Notes: generated by a model not told the origin, from the sequence alone. A stretch of 64,000 nt of DNA from Aggregatibacter actinomycetemcomitans (GCF_003130205.1 NZ_NRDF01000004.1:1-64000), one strand, 5' to 3'; shown: positions 16,434-27,202, numbered from the stretch's first letter. Made by a program: numbers and translations.

Positions 16434-18278
16434 ATGTTTGAAAAAGTTTTCAGTTGGTTTGAGAATCGCCTCAATCCGTATCCCGACCAAGCGCCGAAAA
16501 CGCCGGAAAAAGGCTTGTTCCGCTTTATTTGGTCCAGTATCGACGGCATGAAACGCTGGATTTTACTTTTGGCGATACTTACCATCGGCGGCGGCATTAT
16601 GGAAGCGTTGCTATTCCAATTTATGGGCTTGCTGGTCGATTGGTTAACCGCTTACACACCGGCAACCTTGTGGCAGGAAAAAGGCTATTTACTTATGGGG
16701 ATGGCGGGCTTGCTGATCCTCAGTATTCTCCTGCTGTTTTTATCCTCCGCCGTGCGTTTGCAAACCCTGCAAGGGGTATTCCCAATGCGTTTGCGCTGGA
16801 ATTTCCACCGCTTAATGCTGGGGCAGAGTCTGAGTTTCTATCAGGACGAATTTGCCGGACGGGTGTCCGCCAAAGTGATGCAAACCGCCCTTGCTGTACG
16901 CGATACCGTGCTGACCATCGCGGATGTGTTGGTGTATGTGGTGGTATATTTCGTTACATCGGGTTTGGTACTTGCCTCATTAGATAGCTGGTTCCTCGTG
17001 CCTTTTATCGTCTGGATTGTATTGTTCGTCACGATTTTGCGTTTATTGATCCCGCGTCTTGCCAAAACAGCAGAACGGCAGGCAGATGCACGCTCGCTTA
17101 TGACCGGACGCATCACCGACGCCTATTCCAACATCGCCACGGTGAAACTGTTCTCCCACGGTTCCCGTGAAGCAGGTTACGCCAAGCGTTCTATGGAAGA
17201 ATTTATGGTTACGGTACACGACCAGATGCGTTTGGCGACCTCGCTGGATACACTGACCTATATCACCAATGTGATGCTTATTTTAAGTACCGCCGTCATC
17301 GGCGTATTGTTGTGGCAACAAGGACTGGTGGGGGTCGGTGCCATTGCCACCGCCACCGCCATGGCGTTGCGTGTACACGGGCTATCACGCTGGATTATGT
17401 GGGAATCGGCGCGCCTGTTTGAAAACATCGGAACGGTTAATGACGGCATGAATACGTTAACCAAACAGCAAACCATTTTGGATAAGCCGAATTGTCCGCC
17501 GTTAACGGTTACACATGGCGAAATTAAATTCGACGACGTGAGCTTTGCCTACGATCCGGTGAAACCGTTGTTGACACACTTTAATTTAACCATTAAACCG
17601 GGCGAAAAAGTGGGCTTAATCGGACGTTCCGGTGCTGGTAAATCCACTATCGTCAATCTATTGTTGCGTTTCTACGAAGCGCAGCAGGGCGCCATTACCA
17701 TTGACGGACAAAATATCATCGACGTGCAACAGGAAAGTTTGCGCAGCCAAATCGGCTTGGTGACGCAGGATACGTCGTTGTTGCACCGTTCCGTGCGCGA
17801 TAACATTGTGTACGGCAGACCAAGCGCCACCGAGCAGGAAATGCTGGACGCAGCGGAACGTGCCGAAGCGGCGGATTTCATCCCGTATCTGAGTGACGCG
17901 CAGGGACGTCACGGCTACGATGCTCATGTGGGTGAACGCGGGGTGAAATTGTCCGGCGGACAACGGCAGAGAATCGCCATCGCCCGCGTGATGCTCAAAG
18001 ACGCGCCAATTCTGTTATTGGACGAAGCTACCAGCGCACTGGATTCCGAAGTGGAAGCGGCAATTCAGGAAAGCTTGGATAAAATGATGGATAATAAAAC
18101 CGTGATTGCCATCGCTCACCGTTTGTCCACCATCGCCGCCATGGATCGCCTGATTGTGCTGGATCACGGACAAATCGTGGAACAAGGCACCCACGCCGAA
18201 TTGCTGGCGCAAAACGGTTTATACGCCAAATTGTGGCAGCACCAAAGCGGCGGTTTCCTGAGTGAGCACGTGGATTAA
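16434..18278 (+). CDS. ABC exporter, fused transmembrane and ATPase domains (lipid/multidrug type)
   Basis: This is a 614-residue half-transporter that should work as a homodimer in the inner membrane. Six hydrophobic helices span about residues 40-320. The ATPase domain follows with Walker A GRSGAGKST, the Q-loop QIGLVTQDTSLL, signature KLSGGQRQRIAIAR, Walker B ILLLDEATSALD and AIAHRLST. The start at 16434 has AAGGA in front; an upstream start ten codons earlier would overlap the hairpin at 16389. Exported substrate unknown; it resembles an uncharacterised Haemophilus exporter of equal length. Confidence 0.88.
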   Translation: MFEKVFSWFENRLNPYPDQAPKTPEKGLFRFIWSSIDGMKRWILLLAILTIGGGIMEALLFQFMGLLVDWLTAYTPATLWQEKGYLLMGMAGLLILSILLLFLSSAVRLQTLQGVFPMRLRWNFHRLMLGQSLSFYQDEFAGRVSAKVMQTALAVRDTVLTIADVLVYVVVYFVTSGLVLASLDSWFLVPFIVWIVLFVTILRLLIPRLAKTAERQADARSLMTGRITDAYSNIATVKLFSHGSREAGYAKRSMEEFMVTVHDQMRLATSLDTLTYITNVMLILSTAVIGVLLWQQGLVGVGAIATATAMALRVHGLSRWIMWESARLFENIGTVNDGMNTLTKQQTILDKPNCPPLTVTHGEIKFDDVSFAYDPVKPLLTHFNLTIKPGEKVGLIGRSGAGKSTIVNLLLRFYEAQQGAITIDGQNIIDVQQESLRSQIGLVTQDTSLLHRSVRDNIVYGRPSATEQEMLDAAERAEAADFIPYLSDAQGRHGYDAHVGERGVKLSGGQRQRIAIARVMLKDAPILLLDEATSALDSEVEAAIQESLDKMMDNKTVIAIAHRLSTIAAMDRLIVLDHGQIVEQGTHAELLAQNGLYAKLWQHQSGGFLSEHVD

Positions 18279-18318
18279 AAAACGTTTTTTAAAATGACCG
18301 CACTTTTATCGGAGTTAA

Positions 18319-20757
18319 CTAACTTTCCTCGAGCTCCTTCTCTTCTATTTTCGTCACTGCGCCGTTGATGGTTAAGCAAATTTCGGTGGAAATGAGATGA
18401 GTGAGAATGTCCGCCAATTCCTGTAGTTTTTCCGTGTTGGCGGTACCGCTTTCGTTGAAATAACCCTGTTCTTTCAAGCTGTTGGTAAACGCAGAGAAAA
18501 CGGCTTTATCGAAAAATTCCGGTGCATTAATGCCGTGTAGCACGGAGAGGCGTTGTGCCACAGATTGACTTTCTTTTTCCAGATTCGCACGGGAAATCAA
18601 CGGGTTATTTTGCAGTAAATTCACAGTGATGTAATAGCGCTGTAGGATTTCACGCACACCTGCCGACCAAAGCTGCAACATCCGAATGTTCGGTTTATTA
18701 ATCGCCAACATATTTTCACCGTGCTTGATGATATTTTGACGCTGTAATTCGGCGATAATTTGCTCTACCCGCTCCGCCAACTGCTCTTGGGTAAAATGCA
18801 GGAACAGTTCGCTACGCAGGAACGGATAAATTTTCAGCACTGCCTCCAATACCAAATTTTGCTGAATGGCTTCATAGTGCAACACGATATTAGCCACAAG
18901 CGACGGCACTACAAATAAATGCTGAATATTGTTGCGGTAATAGGTCATCAACACCGCGGAAGAACGCTCTAAACGAACGATTTCACCGAAATTGTCCTTT
19001 TCCGGCAAAATGCCCACGCGATCCAAGCTCAACACATGGTCGAGCATGATTTCTGCTTTTTCCGTCGGTACCACCACATCATCGGAATAAGGCACGTTTT
19101 GCAGGAATTGTTGATAACTGGAAAGTTGCTCCAACAGTTGCTCGCGGGATAACGCACGTTGGCGGGAGGACAATAACGCCGTGCCAGTTAAGTTCATGGC
19201 GTTCACGGCGGCGGCTTTGTTAATATTCACCATCACCTGATTGGAAACGGCATCCACCGCTTTGTTAAACCATTGCGGACGATCTTCCAAAGGCTCTTTC
19301 CATTCCGGGAAATGCTGATTCAAATAGTTGCTCAAGGTAATCGGCTCGCCGAAGTTCACATAGCCTTTGCCTAAATTGCGCAATTTTTTAATCACACGTA
19401 ACACCAAGCCGGCATTTTCTTTTTCTTTCGCTGCACCGCGCAATTCTTTCGCGTAAGTATCCACTTCCAAAACGTGTTCATAACCCACATACACCGGCAC
19501 GACGGTAATCGAACGGCTTTGTTGCTGTTGTAACGCCTGCAAAGTCATGGACATCATACCGGTTTTCGGCGCCAGTAAACGACCGGTACGGGAACGCCCG
19601 CCTTCAATAAAATATTCCACGGAGTAACCGCGATGGAACAATTCCGCCAGATATTCGCGGAAAATGGTGGAATACAAGCGGTTGCCTTTAAACGTGCGAC
19701 GGATAAAAAATGCCCCGCCACGACGGAACATACCGCCCACCGGCCAGAAATTCAGGTTAATCCCTGCGGCGATATGCGGTGGCACTAAGCCTTGATGATA
19801 CAAAACATAGGAAAGCAATAAATAGTCGATATGGCTGCGATGGCAAGGCACATAGACGATTTCATGCCCTTCCAACGCCAGTTTACGCACACGATCGGCA
19901 TTTTCCACTTCAATGCCCTGATACAATTTATTCCACAACCAACGCAGAAAACGATCCGCCACACGCAAACCTTCGTAACTCACGTTTGCGGCAATTTCAT
20001 CAAGGATTTTTTCCGCTTCTTTGCGGGCTTTCTCCACGCTGATATTTTTGCTTTTCGCTTCGTCTTCAATGGCGGCTAAAATCACCGGCTGTTGTAATAA
20101 TTTATTAAACATTGCCTGACGGTTCGGCAGGCGCGGACCCGTTGCGGAGATACGCTGTTTGGCAAAGTGCATTTTTGCCACGCGGGCTAATTTTTGTGCG
20201 ATTTTCTGATCAAAGCCATGCTCACGCGCCATGTAACGCAATGATACCGCCTGTGAAAAACGCACGAAGGTGTCCCGCCCGAACCACAAGGCGGCGATGG
20301 TTTTTTGCAGCCCGTTTAACAGACGTAAATTCGGCAGGCCCGATTTATCCTCACGCCCCGGCGCACGCCCCCACAACACGGAAACAGGGATCAGTTGCAC
20401 ATCTAGCTGAGGAGAAGTGCGGTGCAATTCCAGGTATTTATTGAAAATCGCCGTGGTTTCTTTTTTCGCGCCTTTGGATTTAAAAAAACGCCGACCTTCA
20501 TCCAGGAATACAAAGCGCGGTAAGAAATTGCCGTTGATTTCATTTTGCTCTAACGGATCCGGCAATCCCATGCTTAAACAATTTTTTCGGAAAATTACAA
20601 AGTCGGTTTCAGAGGTGTAAGGCAAGACATAAACGATAGGTTGGGAGGTATCCAGTTCCAATTCTTCAATAGGGTTATGGGGAATCGGATTGTTCTTCAC
20701 TAAGATCGATAATGGCAATTCAAGCAATTTTCGATAAGCATTCAGAAAAGCAGCCAT
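18319..20757 (-). CDS. plsB: Glycerol-3-phosphate 1-O-acyltransferase
   Basis: PlsB acylates glycerol 3-phosphate at position 1, the first step of phospholipid synthesis at the inner membrane. The 812-residue length is normal. The acyltransferase motifs are in order: [18 protein letters not shown] (HX4D), [34 protein letters not shown] and [11 protein letters not shown]. The gene is transcribed away from lexA, the conserved plsB/lexA arrangement (E. coli has dgkA in between). Confidence 0.96.
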   Translation of the reverse strand: MAAFLNAYRKLLELPLSILVKNNPIPHNPIEELELDTSQPIVYVLPYTSETDFVIFRKNCLSMGLPDPLEQNEINGNFLPRFVFLDEGRRFFKSKGAKKETTAIFNKYLELHRTSPQLDVQLIPVSVLWGRAPGREDKSGLPNLRLLNGLQKTIAALWFGRDTFVRFSQAVSLRYMAREHGFDQKIAQKLARVAKMHFAKQRISATGPRLPNRQAMFNKLLQQPVILAAIEDEAKSKNISVEKARKEAEKILDEIAANVSYEGLRVADRFLRWLWNKLYQGIEVENADRVRKLALEGHEIVYVPCHRSHIDYLLLSYVLYHQGLVPPHIAAGINLNFWPVGGMFRRGGAFFIRRTFKGNRLYSTIFREYLAELFHRGYSVEYFIEGGRSRTGRLLAPKTGMMSMTLQALQQQQSRSITVVPVYVGYEHVLEVDTYAKELRGAAKEKENAGLVLRVIKKLRNLGKGYVNFGEPITLSNYLNQHFPEWKEPLEDRPQWFNKAVDAVSNQVMVNINKAAAVNAMNLTGTALLSSRQRALSREQLLEQLSSYQQFLQNVPYSDDVVVPTEKAEIMLDHVLSLDRVGILPEKDNFGEIVRLERSSAVLMTYYRNNIQHLFVVPSLVANIVLHYEAIQQNLVLEAVLKIYPFLRSELFLHFTQEQLAERVEQIIAELQRQNIIKHGENMLAINKPNIRMLQLWSAGVREILQRYYITVNLLQNNPLISRANLEKESQSVAQRLSVLHGINAPEFFDKAVFSAFTNSLKEQGYFNESGTANTEKLQELADILTHLISTEICLTINGAVTKIEEKELEES

Positions 20758-20903
20758 AATAAATTTCCTTTTATTACGAGGGTAAATTTCGTGCTAGTTT
20801 AACATAAAAATCCGGCCCGATTAGTGATAAGCCGCACAATTCTGAGAGAAAGGGAGAGGTCGCGTTATATTTTAACAAAAGAAAAGTTGCGCCCTATTTT
20901 TTT

Positions 20904-20941
20904 CTGTATATAATACCAGTTATTTATGTATAAAATAACAG
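20904..20941 (+). promoter_or_regulatory. Two LexA (SOS) boxes in front of lexA
   Basis: 20904-20919 reads CTGTATATAATACCAG and 20926-20941 reads ATGTATAAAATAACAG. Both fit CTGT-N8-ACAG with one mismatch each, and they start 22 bases apart, much like the double box of E. coli lexA. The second ends 9 bases before the start codon, so bound LexA would block its own gene. plsB may also feel it. Confidence 0.85.
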
Positions 20942-20950
20942 GGTAATTTT

Positions 20951-21574
20951 ATGAAACCACTTACAGCACGACAACAAGAAGTCTATGATTTTCTTAAATA
21001 TCACCTTGAAACTACCGGTATGCCGCCAACCCGTGCGGAAATTTCCAAAGATCTGGGATTTCGCTCCCCTAATGCGGCTGAAGAACACCTAAAAGCCCTC
21101 GCTAAAAAAGGCGTCATTGAAATCGTCTCCGGCACCTCGCGCGGCATTCGTTTATTGCAGGAAGATAACACCCAAGAAGAAGCCGGTTTACCATTAATCG
21201 GACGCGTTGCGGCGGGTGAACCGATTTTAGCCGAGCAGCATATTGAGGGCACTTATCATGTGGATCCCAATATGTTCAAACCACAAGCGGATTTCCTGCT
21301 GAAAGTGTATGGTCAATCTATGAAAGATGTGGGCATTCTGGACGGTGACTTGCTGGCGGTGCACAGCACCAAAGACGTGCGTAACGGACAAATTGTGGTG
21401 GCGCGCATTGAAGATGAAGTGACGGTAAAACGCTTGGAGCGTAAAGGTTCCATGGTTTATTTGCACGCGGAAAACGAAGAATTTGCGCCCATTGTGGTGG
21501 ATCTAACCCAGTCGGCACATTTTGAAATCGAGGGTATTGCCGTGGGGATCATTCGCAATAACGCGTGGATGTAA
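20951..21574 (+). CDS. lexA: SOS repressor LexA
   Basis: LexA represses DNA damage genes and cleaves itself when RecA is activated. The 207 residues have the winged helix-turn-helix at 1-70 ([27 protein letters not shown]), the Ala-Gly cleavage site in RVAAGEP (about 86), the catalytic Ser in YGQSMKD (about 124) and the Lys in EVTVKRLER (about 161). Self-regulation is shown by the two operator boxes directly upstream. Confidence 0.97.
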   Translation: MKPLTARQQEVYDFLKYHLETTGMPPTRAEISKDLGFRSPNAAEEHLKALAKKGVIEIVSGTSRGIRLLQEDNTQEEAGLPLIGRVAAGEPILAEQHIEGTYHVDPNMFKPQADFLLKVYGQSMKDVGILDGDLLAVHSTKDVRNGQIVVARIEDEVTVKRLERKGSMVYLHAENEEFAPIVVDLTQSAHFEIEGIAVGIIRNNAWM

Positions 21575-21604
21575 AAACATCGGAAAAATCCACCGCACTT
21601 TATA

Positions 21605-21632
21605 TTGCAAAAGCCCTGATTCAGTGTATAAT
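21605..21632 (+). promoter_or_regulatory. Sigma-70 promoter of the rpsF operon
   Basis: TTGCAA (21605-21610), 16-base spacer, TATAAT (21627-21632). It lies 95 bases before rpsF, leaving room for a structured leader. Confidence 0.75.
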
Positions 21633-21641
21633 TTGCGCCTT

Positions 21642-21726
21642 CAGTCACATCCGAATTAGTTCCTTGCTTCCACAAGATTGGTGACTGGTCTTACGTTGGA
21701 GGCTGATTAACCCGTAAGGAGCAGTA
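21642..21726 (+). promoter_or_regulatory. Structured leader of rpsF, candidate S6:S18 binding site
   Basis: CAGTCAC (21642-21648) can pair with GTGACTG (21681-21687), enclosing an ATCCGAATT loop region. A GGAGG-CTGATTAACCC-GTAAGGAG stretch leads to the start codon. Many bacteria regulate this operon by binding of the S6:S18 complex to a CCG-containing leader hairpin; this leader has the right place and a CCG. The match to that class is inferred, not computed. Confidence 0.5.
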
Positions 21727-22104
21727 ATGCGTCACTACGAAATCGTGTTTATGGTTCATCCGGACCAAAGCGAGCAAGTACCGGGCATGATTGAACGTTA
21801 CACCGGTTCTGTAAAAGAAGCCGGCGGTCAAATTCATCGCCTGGAAGATTGGGGTCGCCGTCAATTAGCATACCCAATTAACAAATTACATAAAGCACAC
21901 TATGTGCTTATGAATGTAGAAGCGCCTCAACAAGTAATCGACGAGCTAGAAACGACTTTCCGTTATAACGATGCTGTATTGCGCAGCCTTGTTATTCACA
22001 CTAAGCACGCCGTAACCGAAGCGTCCCCAATGGTTAAAGCAAAAGACGATCGTAAAGCTTTAACTGAAGTTGAATCCAACGATTTTGAGGATGCTGAAGA
22101 GTAA
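21727..22104 (+). CDS. rpsF: 30S ribosomal protein S6
   Basis: S6 binds the central domain of 16S rRNA together with S18. The 125-residue protein starts [20 protein letters not shown] and contains [21 protein letters not shown], both typical. It has the acidic tail seen in gammaproteobacteria (substrate of Glu-adding RimK in some). GTAAGGAG precedes the start. It overlaps priB by 14 bases. Confidence 0.97.
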   Translation: MRHYEIVFMVHPDQSEQVPGMIERYTGSVKEAGGQIHRLEDWGRRQLAYPINKLHKAHYVLMNVEAPQQVIDELETTFRYNDAVLRSLVIHTKHAVTEASPMVKAKDDRKALTEVESNDFEDAEE

Positions 22105-22417
22105 TTTCAACATTGATAACCGTTTATCCATTATCGGTATCGTTGCCGGTAATCTTAAACGACGCAAAAGTCCGAGCGGAATCGAACATTGCCAATTTTT
22201 ATTGGAACATCGTTCAAACCGGGTTGAAGCAAGTTTAACGCGACAAGCCTGGTGTAAAATTCCGATTCAGGTGAGCGGTAATCAATTAGTAGAAAAAACT
22301 CAAGGCATTACGGTCGGCAGTAAAGTATTAATTCAAGGTTTTTTAACCACCCATCAGTTAAACAATGGGTCTGCACAATTAGTCTTACACGCCGAGCAAA
22401 TCGAATTTATAGATTAG
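22091..22417 (+). CDS. priB: Primosomal replication protein N (PriB)
   Basis: PriB is a single-stranded-DNA-binding OB-fold protein that stabilises PriA on stalled forks (priA is also in this window, at 54615). The 108 residues include [21 protein letters not shown], here noted as [13 protein letters not shown], plus [20 protein letters not shown] and [13 protein letters not shown] chose ATG 22091 because GAGG lies directly before it and the family begins there. The position between rpsF and rpsR is conserved. Confidence 0.94.
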   Translation: MLKSNFNIDNRLSIIGIVAGNLKRRKSPSGIEHCQFLLEHRSNRVEASLTRQAWCKIPIQVSGNQLVEKTQGITVGSKVLIQGFLTTHQLNNGSAQLVLHAEQIEFID

Positions 22418-22660
<243 letters not shown>

Positions 22661-22675
22661 GAAGGGGAAGGTCAA

Positions 22676-23125
22676 ATGCAAGTAATTCTTTTAGATAAAA
22701 TTGCCCACTTAGGTAAAGTGGGCGATCAAGTAAATGTTAAATCCGGCTATGCCCGTAACTATTTAATCCCACAAGGAAAAGCGGTTATGGCAACCAAAGC
22801 TAACATTGAACACTTCGAAGCACGTCGTGCAGAATTAGAAGAAAAAGCAGCCAAAGCATTAGCCGCCGCTGTTGACCGCGCAGAACGTTTAGAAGCGTTA
22901 GGTTCCGTAACCATCGCCTCTAAAGCCGGTGATGAAGGTCGTTTATTCGGTTCTATCGGTACCCGCGACATCGCTGATGCAATCACTGCAAAAGGTGTTG
23001 AAGTGACGAAAAGTGAAGTTCGTTTACCAAACGGTTTAATCCGTACATTGGGCGAACACGAAGTCACTTTCCAATTCCATGGCGAAGTTTTCTCTCACTT
23101 AAACGTGATTATCGTTGCTGAATAA
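22676..23125 (+). CDS. rplI: 50S ribosomal protein L9
   Basis: L9 is the elongated protein at the base of the L1 stalk. The 149 residues have the N-terminal rRNA-binding domain ([33 protein letters not shown]), the long central helix (about 45-75) and the C-terminal domain ending VIIVAE. It is the last gene of the operon, with a strong terminator behind it. Confidence 0.98.
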   Translation: MQVILLDKIAHLGKVGDQVNVKSGYARNYLIPQGKAVMATKANIEHFEARRAELEEKAAKALAAAVDRAERLEALGSVTIASKAGDEGRLFGSIGTRDIADAITAKGVEVTKSEVRLPNGLIRTLGEHEVTFQFHGEVFSHLNVIIVAE

Positions 23126-23140
23126 TTCCATTCTCAACGA

Positions 23141-23173
23141 AAAAACCCGGTCATCGCACCGGGTTTTTTATTA
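23141..23173 (+). terminator. Terminator of the rpsF-priB-rpsR-rplI operon
   Basis: AACCCGGT and ACCGGGTT form a stem around CATCGC, followed by six T. It starts about 15 bases after the rplI stop. Confidence 0.92.
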
Positions 23174-23258
23174 TCAACAAAAAGTGCGGTGATTTTATCG
23201 AACATTTTTGTTACCCCCTGATCTCTTTATCTCCAATATACCTTCGATTTTTTACTAA

Positions 23259-23321
23259 ATTACGATCCGGATCACAAATTCCACCTTTATTTCTTCAGTT
23301 TCTTTTTTCTCTGCCTATAAT
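23259..23321 (+). promoter_or_regulatory. CRP-S (competence-type) site and -10 box of dprA
   Basis: 23259-23280 reads AATTACGATCCGGATCACAA plus AT. It is close to the Haemophilus CRP-S consensus (TGCGATC-NN-GATCGCA), which needs both CRP and Sxy/TfoX. A TATAAT stands at 23316-23321, placing the site about 58-60 bases before the probable transcript start, a normal position for CRP. The known membership of dprA in the Haemophilus competence regulon supports the call. Confidence 0.7.
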
Positions 23322-23350
23322 TGCCTCTTTAAAAAAGAGCAAGGAAAAAT

Positions 23351-24471
23351 ATGAACAAACATTTAGCACTTTTACTACGTCTATTACAAATTCCCAAACT
23401 GGGTCCTACCACCATTCATAAAATCCTTGCTCAAGTGAATTTGTCCGAATTGCAATATTACGATGCCGCCGCATTCAAACAAATGGGTTGGAATACCCAA
23501 CAAATTCAAGCGTGGTTTCACCCGGAACAGCGTTATATTGAACCGGCACTCTTGTGGGGGGAAAAAGAGGGAAATCACATTATTGATTATTTTCACCCGG
23601 ATTACCCCGATCTCCTAAAACAGATTGAAAGTGCGCCACCGGTTTTATTCGTCAAAGGCACACCTGGCATATTATCACAGCAACAAATCGCCATTGTCGG
23701 CAGCCGACAATGCTCAAATTACGGTGAATATTGGGCGAAATATTTTGCCACAGAATTGACCACCAACGGCTTCATCATTACCAGCGGATTGGCGTTGGGC
23801 ATTGATGGTTTCTGCCATCAAGCCGCCGTCGATTTAAAACAACCGACCATCGCGGTTTTAGGCAGCGGGTTGGAAGAAGTGTATCCCGCCAAACATCGCA
23901 AATTAGCACAGAATATTATTGAACACGGTGGCGCGTTGGTTTCTGAATTTTTTTCCCGCTACAACCGCCTATTGCGGAAAATTTTCCTCGCCGTAATCGG
24001 ATTATCAGCGGGTTATCGTTAGCGACCTTGATTATTGAAGCCACCGAACGTAGCGGATCGCTCATTACCGCGCGCTATGCGTTGGAACAAAACAGAGAGA
24101 TTTTTGCACTGCCGGGCAATATTCAAAGCCAATTTAGCCGGGGCTGCCATAAGCTCATTAAACAAGGCGCAATGCTGGTCGAGAACGTGGAAGATATTTT
24201 GGAAAATCTTGCACCGCAAATGACATGGAAAAAACGCCCGCAAAATCGACCGCACTTTTCCTGTATAAAGAAATCAACATCCGTTGCATTACCGCCCCCT
24301 GTCACGCCATCCCATCCCGCGCTATACAATATTATCGGCTACAATCCGATGAGCGCAGATGATTTATCTACGGCACTTAATCTGTCTATTGATCAAATTC
24401 TTACTCAGCTGTTGGAACTGGAATTACAGGATTTGATTCTCAGTGAGAACGGGTTATATCGGCGGATTTAG
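23351..24471 (+). pseudogene. dprA: DNA processing protein DprA, frameshifted
   Basis: DprA binds incoming single-stranded DNA and loads RecA during natural transformation. The N-terminal part reads well to GGALVSEF (about 23947), including the Rossmann-fold SRQCSNYGEYWAKYFA and SGLALGIDGFCHQAA. At a run of seven T (23948-23954) the frame is lost and the protein stops at 24022. The neighbouring frame continues the homology with [21 protein letters not shown], then [18 protein letters not shown] and the C-terminal winged helix to 24471. A run of 5 or 8 T would restore the frame. The gene is broken as read, although a sequencing error, slippage or phase variation at the T run cannot be excluded. 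One uptake sequence is inside. Confidence 0.9.
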
Positions 24472-24474
24472 TGC

Positions 24475-24506
24475 AAAAAAAGAACGGATCATAAAGATCC
24501 GTTCCA
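24475..24506 (-). terminator. Terminator of glpQ
   Basis: On the minus strand GAACGGATC pairs with GATCCGTTC around TTTAT, followed by seven T. It also lies just after the dprA stop on the other strand. Confidence 0.9.
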
Positions 24507-24527
24507 AATAAACAATGTGACCACAAA

Positions 24528-25610
24528 CTATTTGTGTTTTTTCAAAAATTGTACGCCGGTATCCGGGAAGTCGGTGAACACACCGGTTGCGCCGGATTTG
24601 TTTAATAAAGCGTCATACATTTGATTCACATCGGTGAAGAAGTCCGGCAAAGCATCTTTGCGCACGGTGTATGGGTGCAATTCCACCTTATATTGTGCCA
24701 ATTCTTTGACTAAAGGCGTGTATTCGATTTTGCCCGGTTTGGATTTTTCTTTGTCGATCAACATATACCAACCCGGTCCCACACCATCGGCATATTTCAC
24801 TACTTCTGCCATGGCGCCCGGTTTGAACATCCAATCGTAATCGTAATTTACCCATTTGCCTTTTGCATTTTTTTCTTCGGTTTCATGCCAATCGGTGTAT
24901 GCCACTAATTGCACTAATTTCAAATCCATGCCCATTCTCGGCAACAATTCGGTTTTAATACGTTTTAACTCATTGAAATCGAAAGTTTGCAAGTAAACCA
25001 TATCGGTTTTCTTGTCATAACCGTATTTTTTCAATACTTTAAGGGTCGCTGCGGCAATGTCTTTACCGTTTTTATGGTGGAACCAAGGTGCTTTAATTTC
25101 AGGATAAATTCCCACTTTTTTGCCGGTAGATTTTTCTAAACCTTGGATAAATTCAAGTTCATCTTCAAAAGTATGGATTTTGAAATGGGATTTCCAAAGC
25201 GGGAAGCGTCCGGGATAAACAGCGACTTGTTTGCCATCTTTGGTTTCAAAGTTTTCCGTCATATTCAAACTTTGAATTTCTTTTAAGGTGAAATCGATCA
25301 CATAGTAACGACCGTCTTTACGGTGACGATTCGGGAATTTTTTCGCCACATCGGTTAATCCGTCTAAGAAGTGATCATGAATAACAACTAAACGACTATC
25401 CTTCGTCATTGCCAAATCCTGCTCTAAATAGTCCGCGTGTTGCGCAAAAGCAAGGGCTTTTGATTCCAGTGTATGCTCCGGCAAATAGCCGCTTGCACCA
25501 CGGTGAGCAATAATAATTTTATCCATATCAGAACCTTTGTAATAATTTACGCTACAACCGGCTAAAACGGTTGCTGCAATTAAGCTAAAGACTACATGTT
25601 TTAGTTTCAT
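24528..25610 (-). CDS. glpQ: Glycerophosphodiester phosphodiesterase, protein-D-like lipoprotein
   Basis: GlpQ hydrolyses glycerophosphodiesters to glycerol 3-phosphate. In Haemophilus it is the surface lipoprotein known as protein D, linked to choline acquisition. The 360-residue protein has a signal peptide with lipobox LAGC (Cys about 19), IIAHRGASGYLPEHT, EQDLAMTKDSRLVVIHDHFLD (as DLAMTKDSRLVVIHD) and PEIKAPW, the GDPD active-site motifs. The start at 25610 is set by AAGGAG eight bases before and by the signal peptide. It lies downstream of glpT with a hairpin in between. Confidence 0.95.
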   Translation of the reverse strand: MKLKHVVFSLIAATVLAGCSVNYYKGSDMDKIIIAHRGASGYLPEHTLESKALAFAQHADYLEQDLAMTKDSRLVVIHDHFLDGLTDVAKKFPNRHRKDGRYYVIDFTLKEIQSLNMTENFETKDGKQVAVYPGRFPLWKSHFKIHTFEDELEFIQGLEKSTGKKVGIYPEIKAPWFHHKNGKDIAAATLKVLKKYGYDKKTDMVYLQTFDFNELKRIKTELLPRMGMDLKLVQLVAYTDWHETEEKNAKGKWVNYDYDWMFKPGAMAEVVKYADGVGPGWYMLIDKEKSKPGKIEYTPLVKELAQYKVELHPYTVRKDALPDFFTDVNQMYDALLNKSGATGVFTDFPDTGVQFLKKHK

Positions 25611-25714
25611 AAGCATTTCTCCTTGAAAGTGCGGTTGATTTTTTGGGTTGTTTTTGGTGCTATCCATAAAGCCTGTCGTTACGAAAGATGTTATGAAATA
25701 TTAAATTCTAATGA

Positions 25715-25748
25715 CAAAAAAGGCGACCAAGCATTTGCCCGCCGCCTT
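25715..25748 (-). terminator. Hairpin between glpT and glpQ
   Basis: On the minus strand AAGGCG and CGCCTT form a stem around a 17-base loop, followed by six T. It is a weak terminator or mRNA processing site, so glpQ may be transcribed partly from glpT read-through. Confidence 0.6.
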
Positions 25749-25759
25749 TTCTAGGCTAA

Positions 25760-27202
25760 TTATTTCGTACCGTAAGTATCGCCTAATTTCGCTTTGTGTT
25801 TGCCTTCTTCAATCATCACGATGAAGAGCAAGATAACTGCTAAGATACCACCGCCGATCATGACATAGAAACCGCCGTCCCAACCGTAGTATTGTGCTGC
25901 CCAACCGATAACTGCTGATGCAGACACGGTACCGCCTAAGTAACCGAATAAACCGGTGAAACCTGCTGCGGTACCTGCCGCTTTTTTCGGTGCAAGTTCA
26001 AGGGCGTGTAAGCCGATTAGCATTACAGGGCCGTAGATTAAGAAACCGATTAGGGTCATCAAAATAAAGTCGGTTAATTGGTATGGGTTTTCATACCATG
26101 CGCTGTAGTTTGCAAGCTCAGTTTCCGGTGTTGCAGGGTTCATCCAGTATGTGGCTACCGCTGCGGTGGTTAAAATCATGAAGATGAAACCGGTTAGGCC
26201 ACGTTTACCTTTGAATACATGGTCAGATACCCAACCACATAATAATGTACCCGGAATTGCGGCTAATTCATAAATGGTGTATGCCCATGCGGTACCTTTG
26301 ATGTTGAAGTGTTTCACTTCACTTAAGTAAACCGGAGACCATTTCAATACACCGTAGCGGATTAAGTAAACGAATACGTTAGCAATGGCGATGTACCATA
26401 ACAATTTGTTCTTCAACACATAAGTCAAGAAAATTTCTTTTGCGGTCAAGTCGTTTTCGTAAGTTTTTTCGTTATAGTCATCCGGGTAGTCGTTACGCCA
26501 TTTTTCGATGGAGGGTAAACCACAAGATTGTGGGGTATCACGCATCATGAAATACACCGGAATCGCGCAAATCATTGCGGCAATACCCGGATAGTAAAGG
26601 GATTGTTGCCAAATGTCTTTTGCTTGCGCTTCAATACCGTGTGTACTGAAGAAGATTGCACTTGCCAATAACACCATCGCACCCGGCATCATACCGCCGA
26701 TGTTGTGCGCAGTATTCCAAATTGACACGATAGTCCCACGTTCGGATTTAGACCACCAGTGAACCATGGTACGCCCACATGGAGGCCAACCCATTCCTTG
26801 GAACCAACCGTTCAAGAAGATCATTACCCACATGATGGCGATACCGGAGGTCGCCCATGGGAATAAACCCATTAAGGTCATACAAAGACCTGAAAGCAAT
26901 AAACCGAACGGCAAGAACACGCGCGGGTTAGAACGGTCTGACATCCCCGCCATCACGAATTTTGATAAACCATAGGCTAAACCTGCAGCAGAACCGATAA
27001 CCCCCAGCTCGGCCTTTGAATATAAACCGGCTTGAATTAAACCCGGCTGTGCCAAATCGAAGTTTGCACGCACAAAGTAATAAGCAGCGTAGCCAAAAAA
27101 GATCCCGGCAAATACCTGCCAACGAAGACGTTTATAGGTGGAATCAATTTTGTCTGCCGGCAATTCCGCAATGTGTGGAGCCGGTTTAAATGGACCAAAC
27201 AT
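25760..27202 (-). CDS. glpT: Glycerol-3-phosphate/phosphate antiporter
   Basis: GlpT imports glycerol 3-phosphate in exchange for phosphate; it belongs to the organophosphate:phosphate branch of the major facilitator superfamily. The 480-residue protein shows [48 protein letters not shown] and [20 protein letters not shown], with about twelve membrane helices. The start at 27202 ([10 protein letters not shown]) has GGAGA in front. GlpQ downstream supplies its substrate in the periplasm or at the cell surface. Confidence 0.97.
   Translation of the reverse strand: MFGPFKPAPHIAELPADKIDSTYKRLRWQVFAGIFFGYAAYYFVRANFDLAQPGLIQAGLYSKAELGVIGSAAGLAYGLSKFVMAGMSDRSNPRVFLPFGLLLSGLCMTLMGLFPWATSGIAIMWVMIFLNGWFQGMGWPPCGRTMVHWWSKSERGTIVSIWNTAHNIGGMMPGAMVLLASAIFFSTHGIEAQAKDIWQQSLYYPGIAAMICAIPVYFMMRDTPQSCGLPSIEKWRNDYPDDYNEKTYENDLTAKEIFLTYVLKNKLLWYIAIANVFVYLIRYGVLKWSPVYLSEVKHFNIKGTAWAYTIYELAAIPGTLLCGWVSDHVFKGKRGLTGFIFMILTTAAVATYWMNPATPETELANYSAWYENPYQLTDFILMTLIGFLIYGPVMLIGLHALELAPKKAAGTAAGFTGLFGYLGGTVSASAVIGWAAQYYGWDGGFYVMIGGGILAVILLFIVMIEEGKHKAKLGDTYGTK

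Noticed and set aside
16211-16597. Minus-strand frame across the end of the AraC gene and start of the exporter
   Set aside because: It is antisense to two well-supported genes and shows no recognisable domain.
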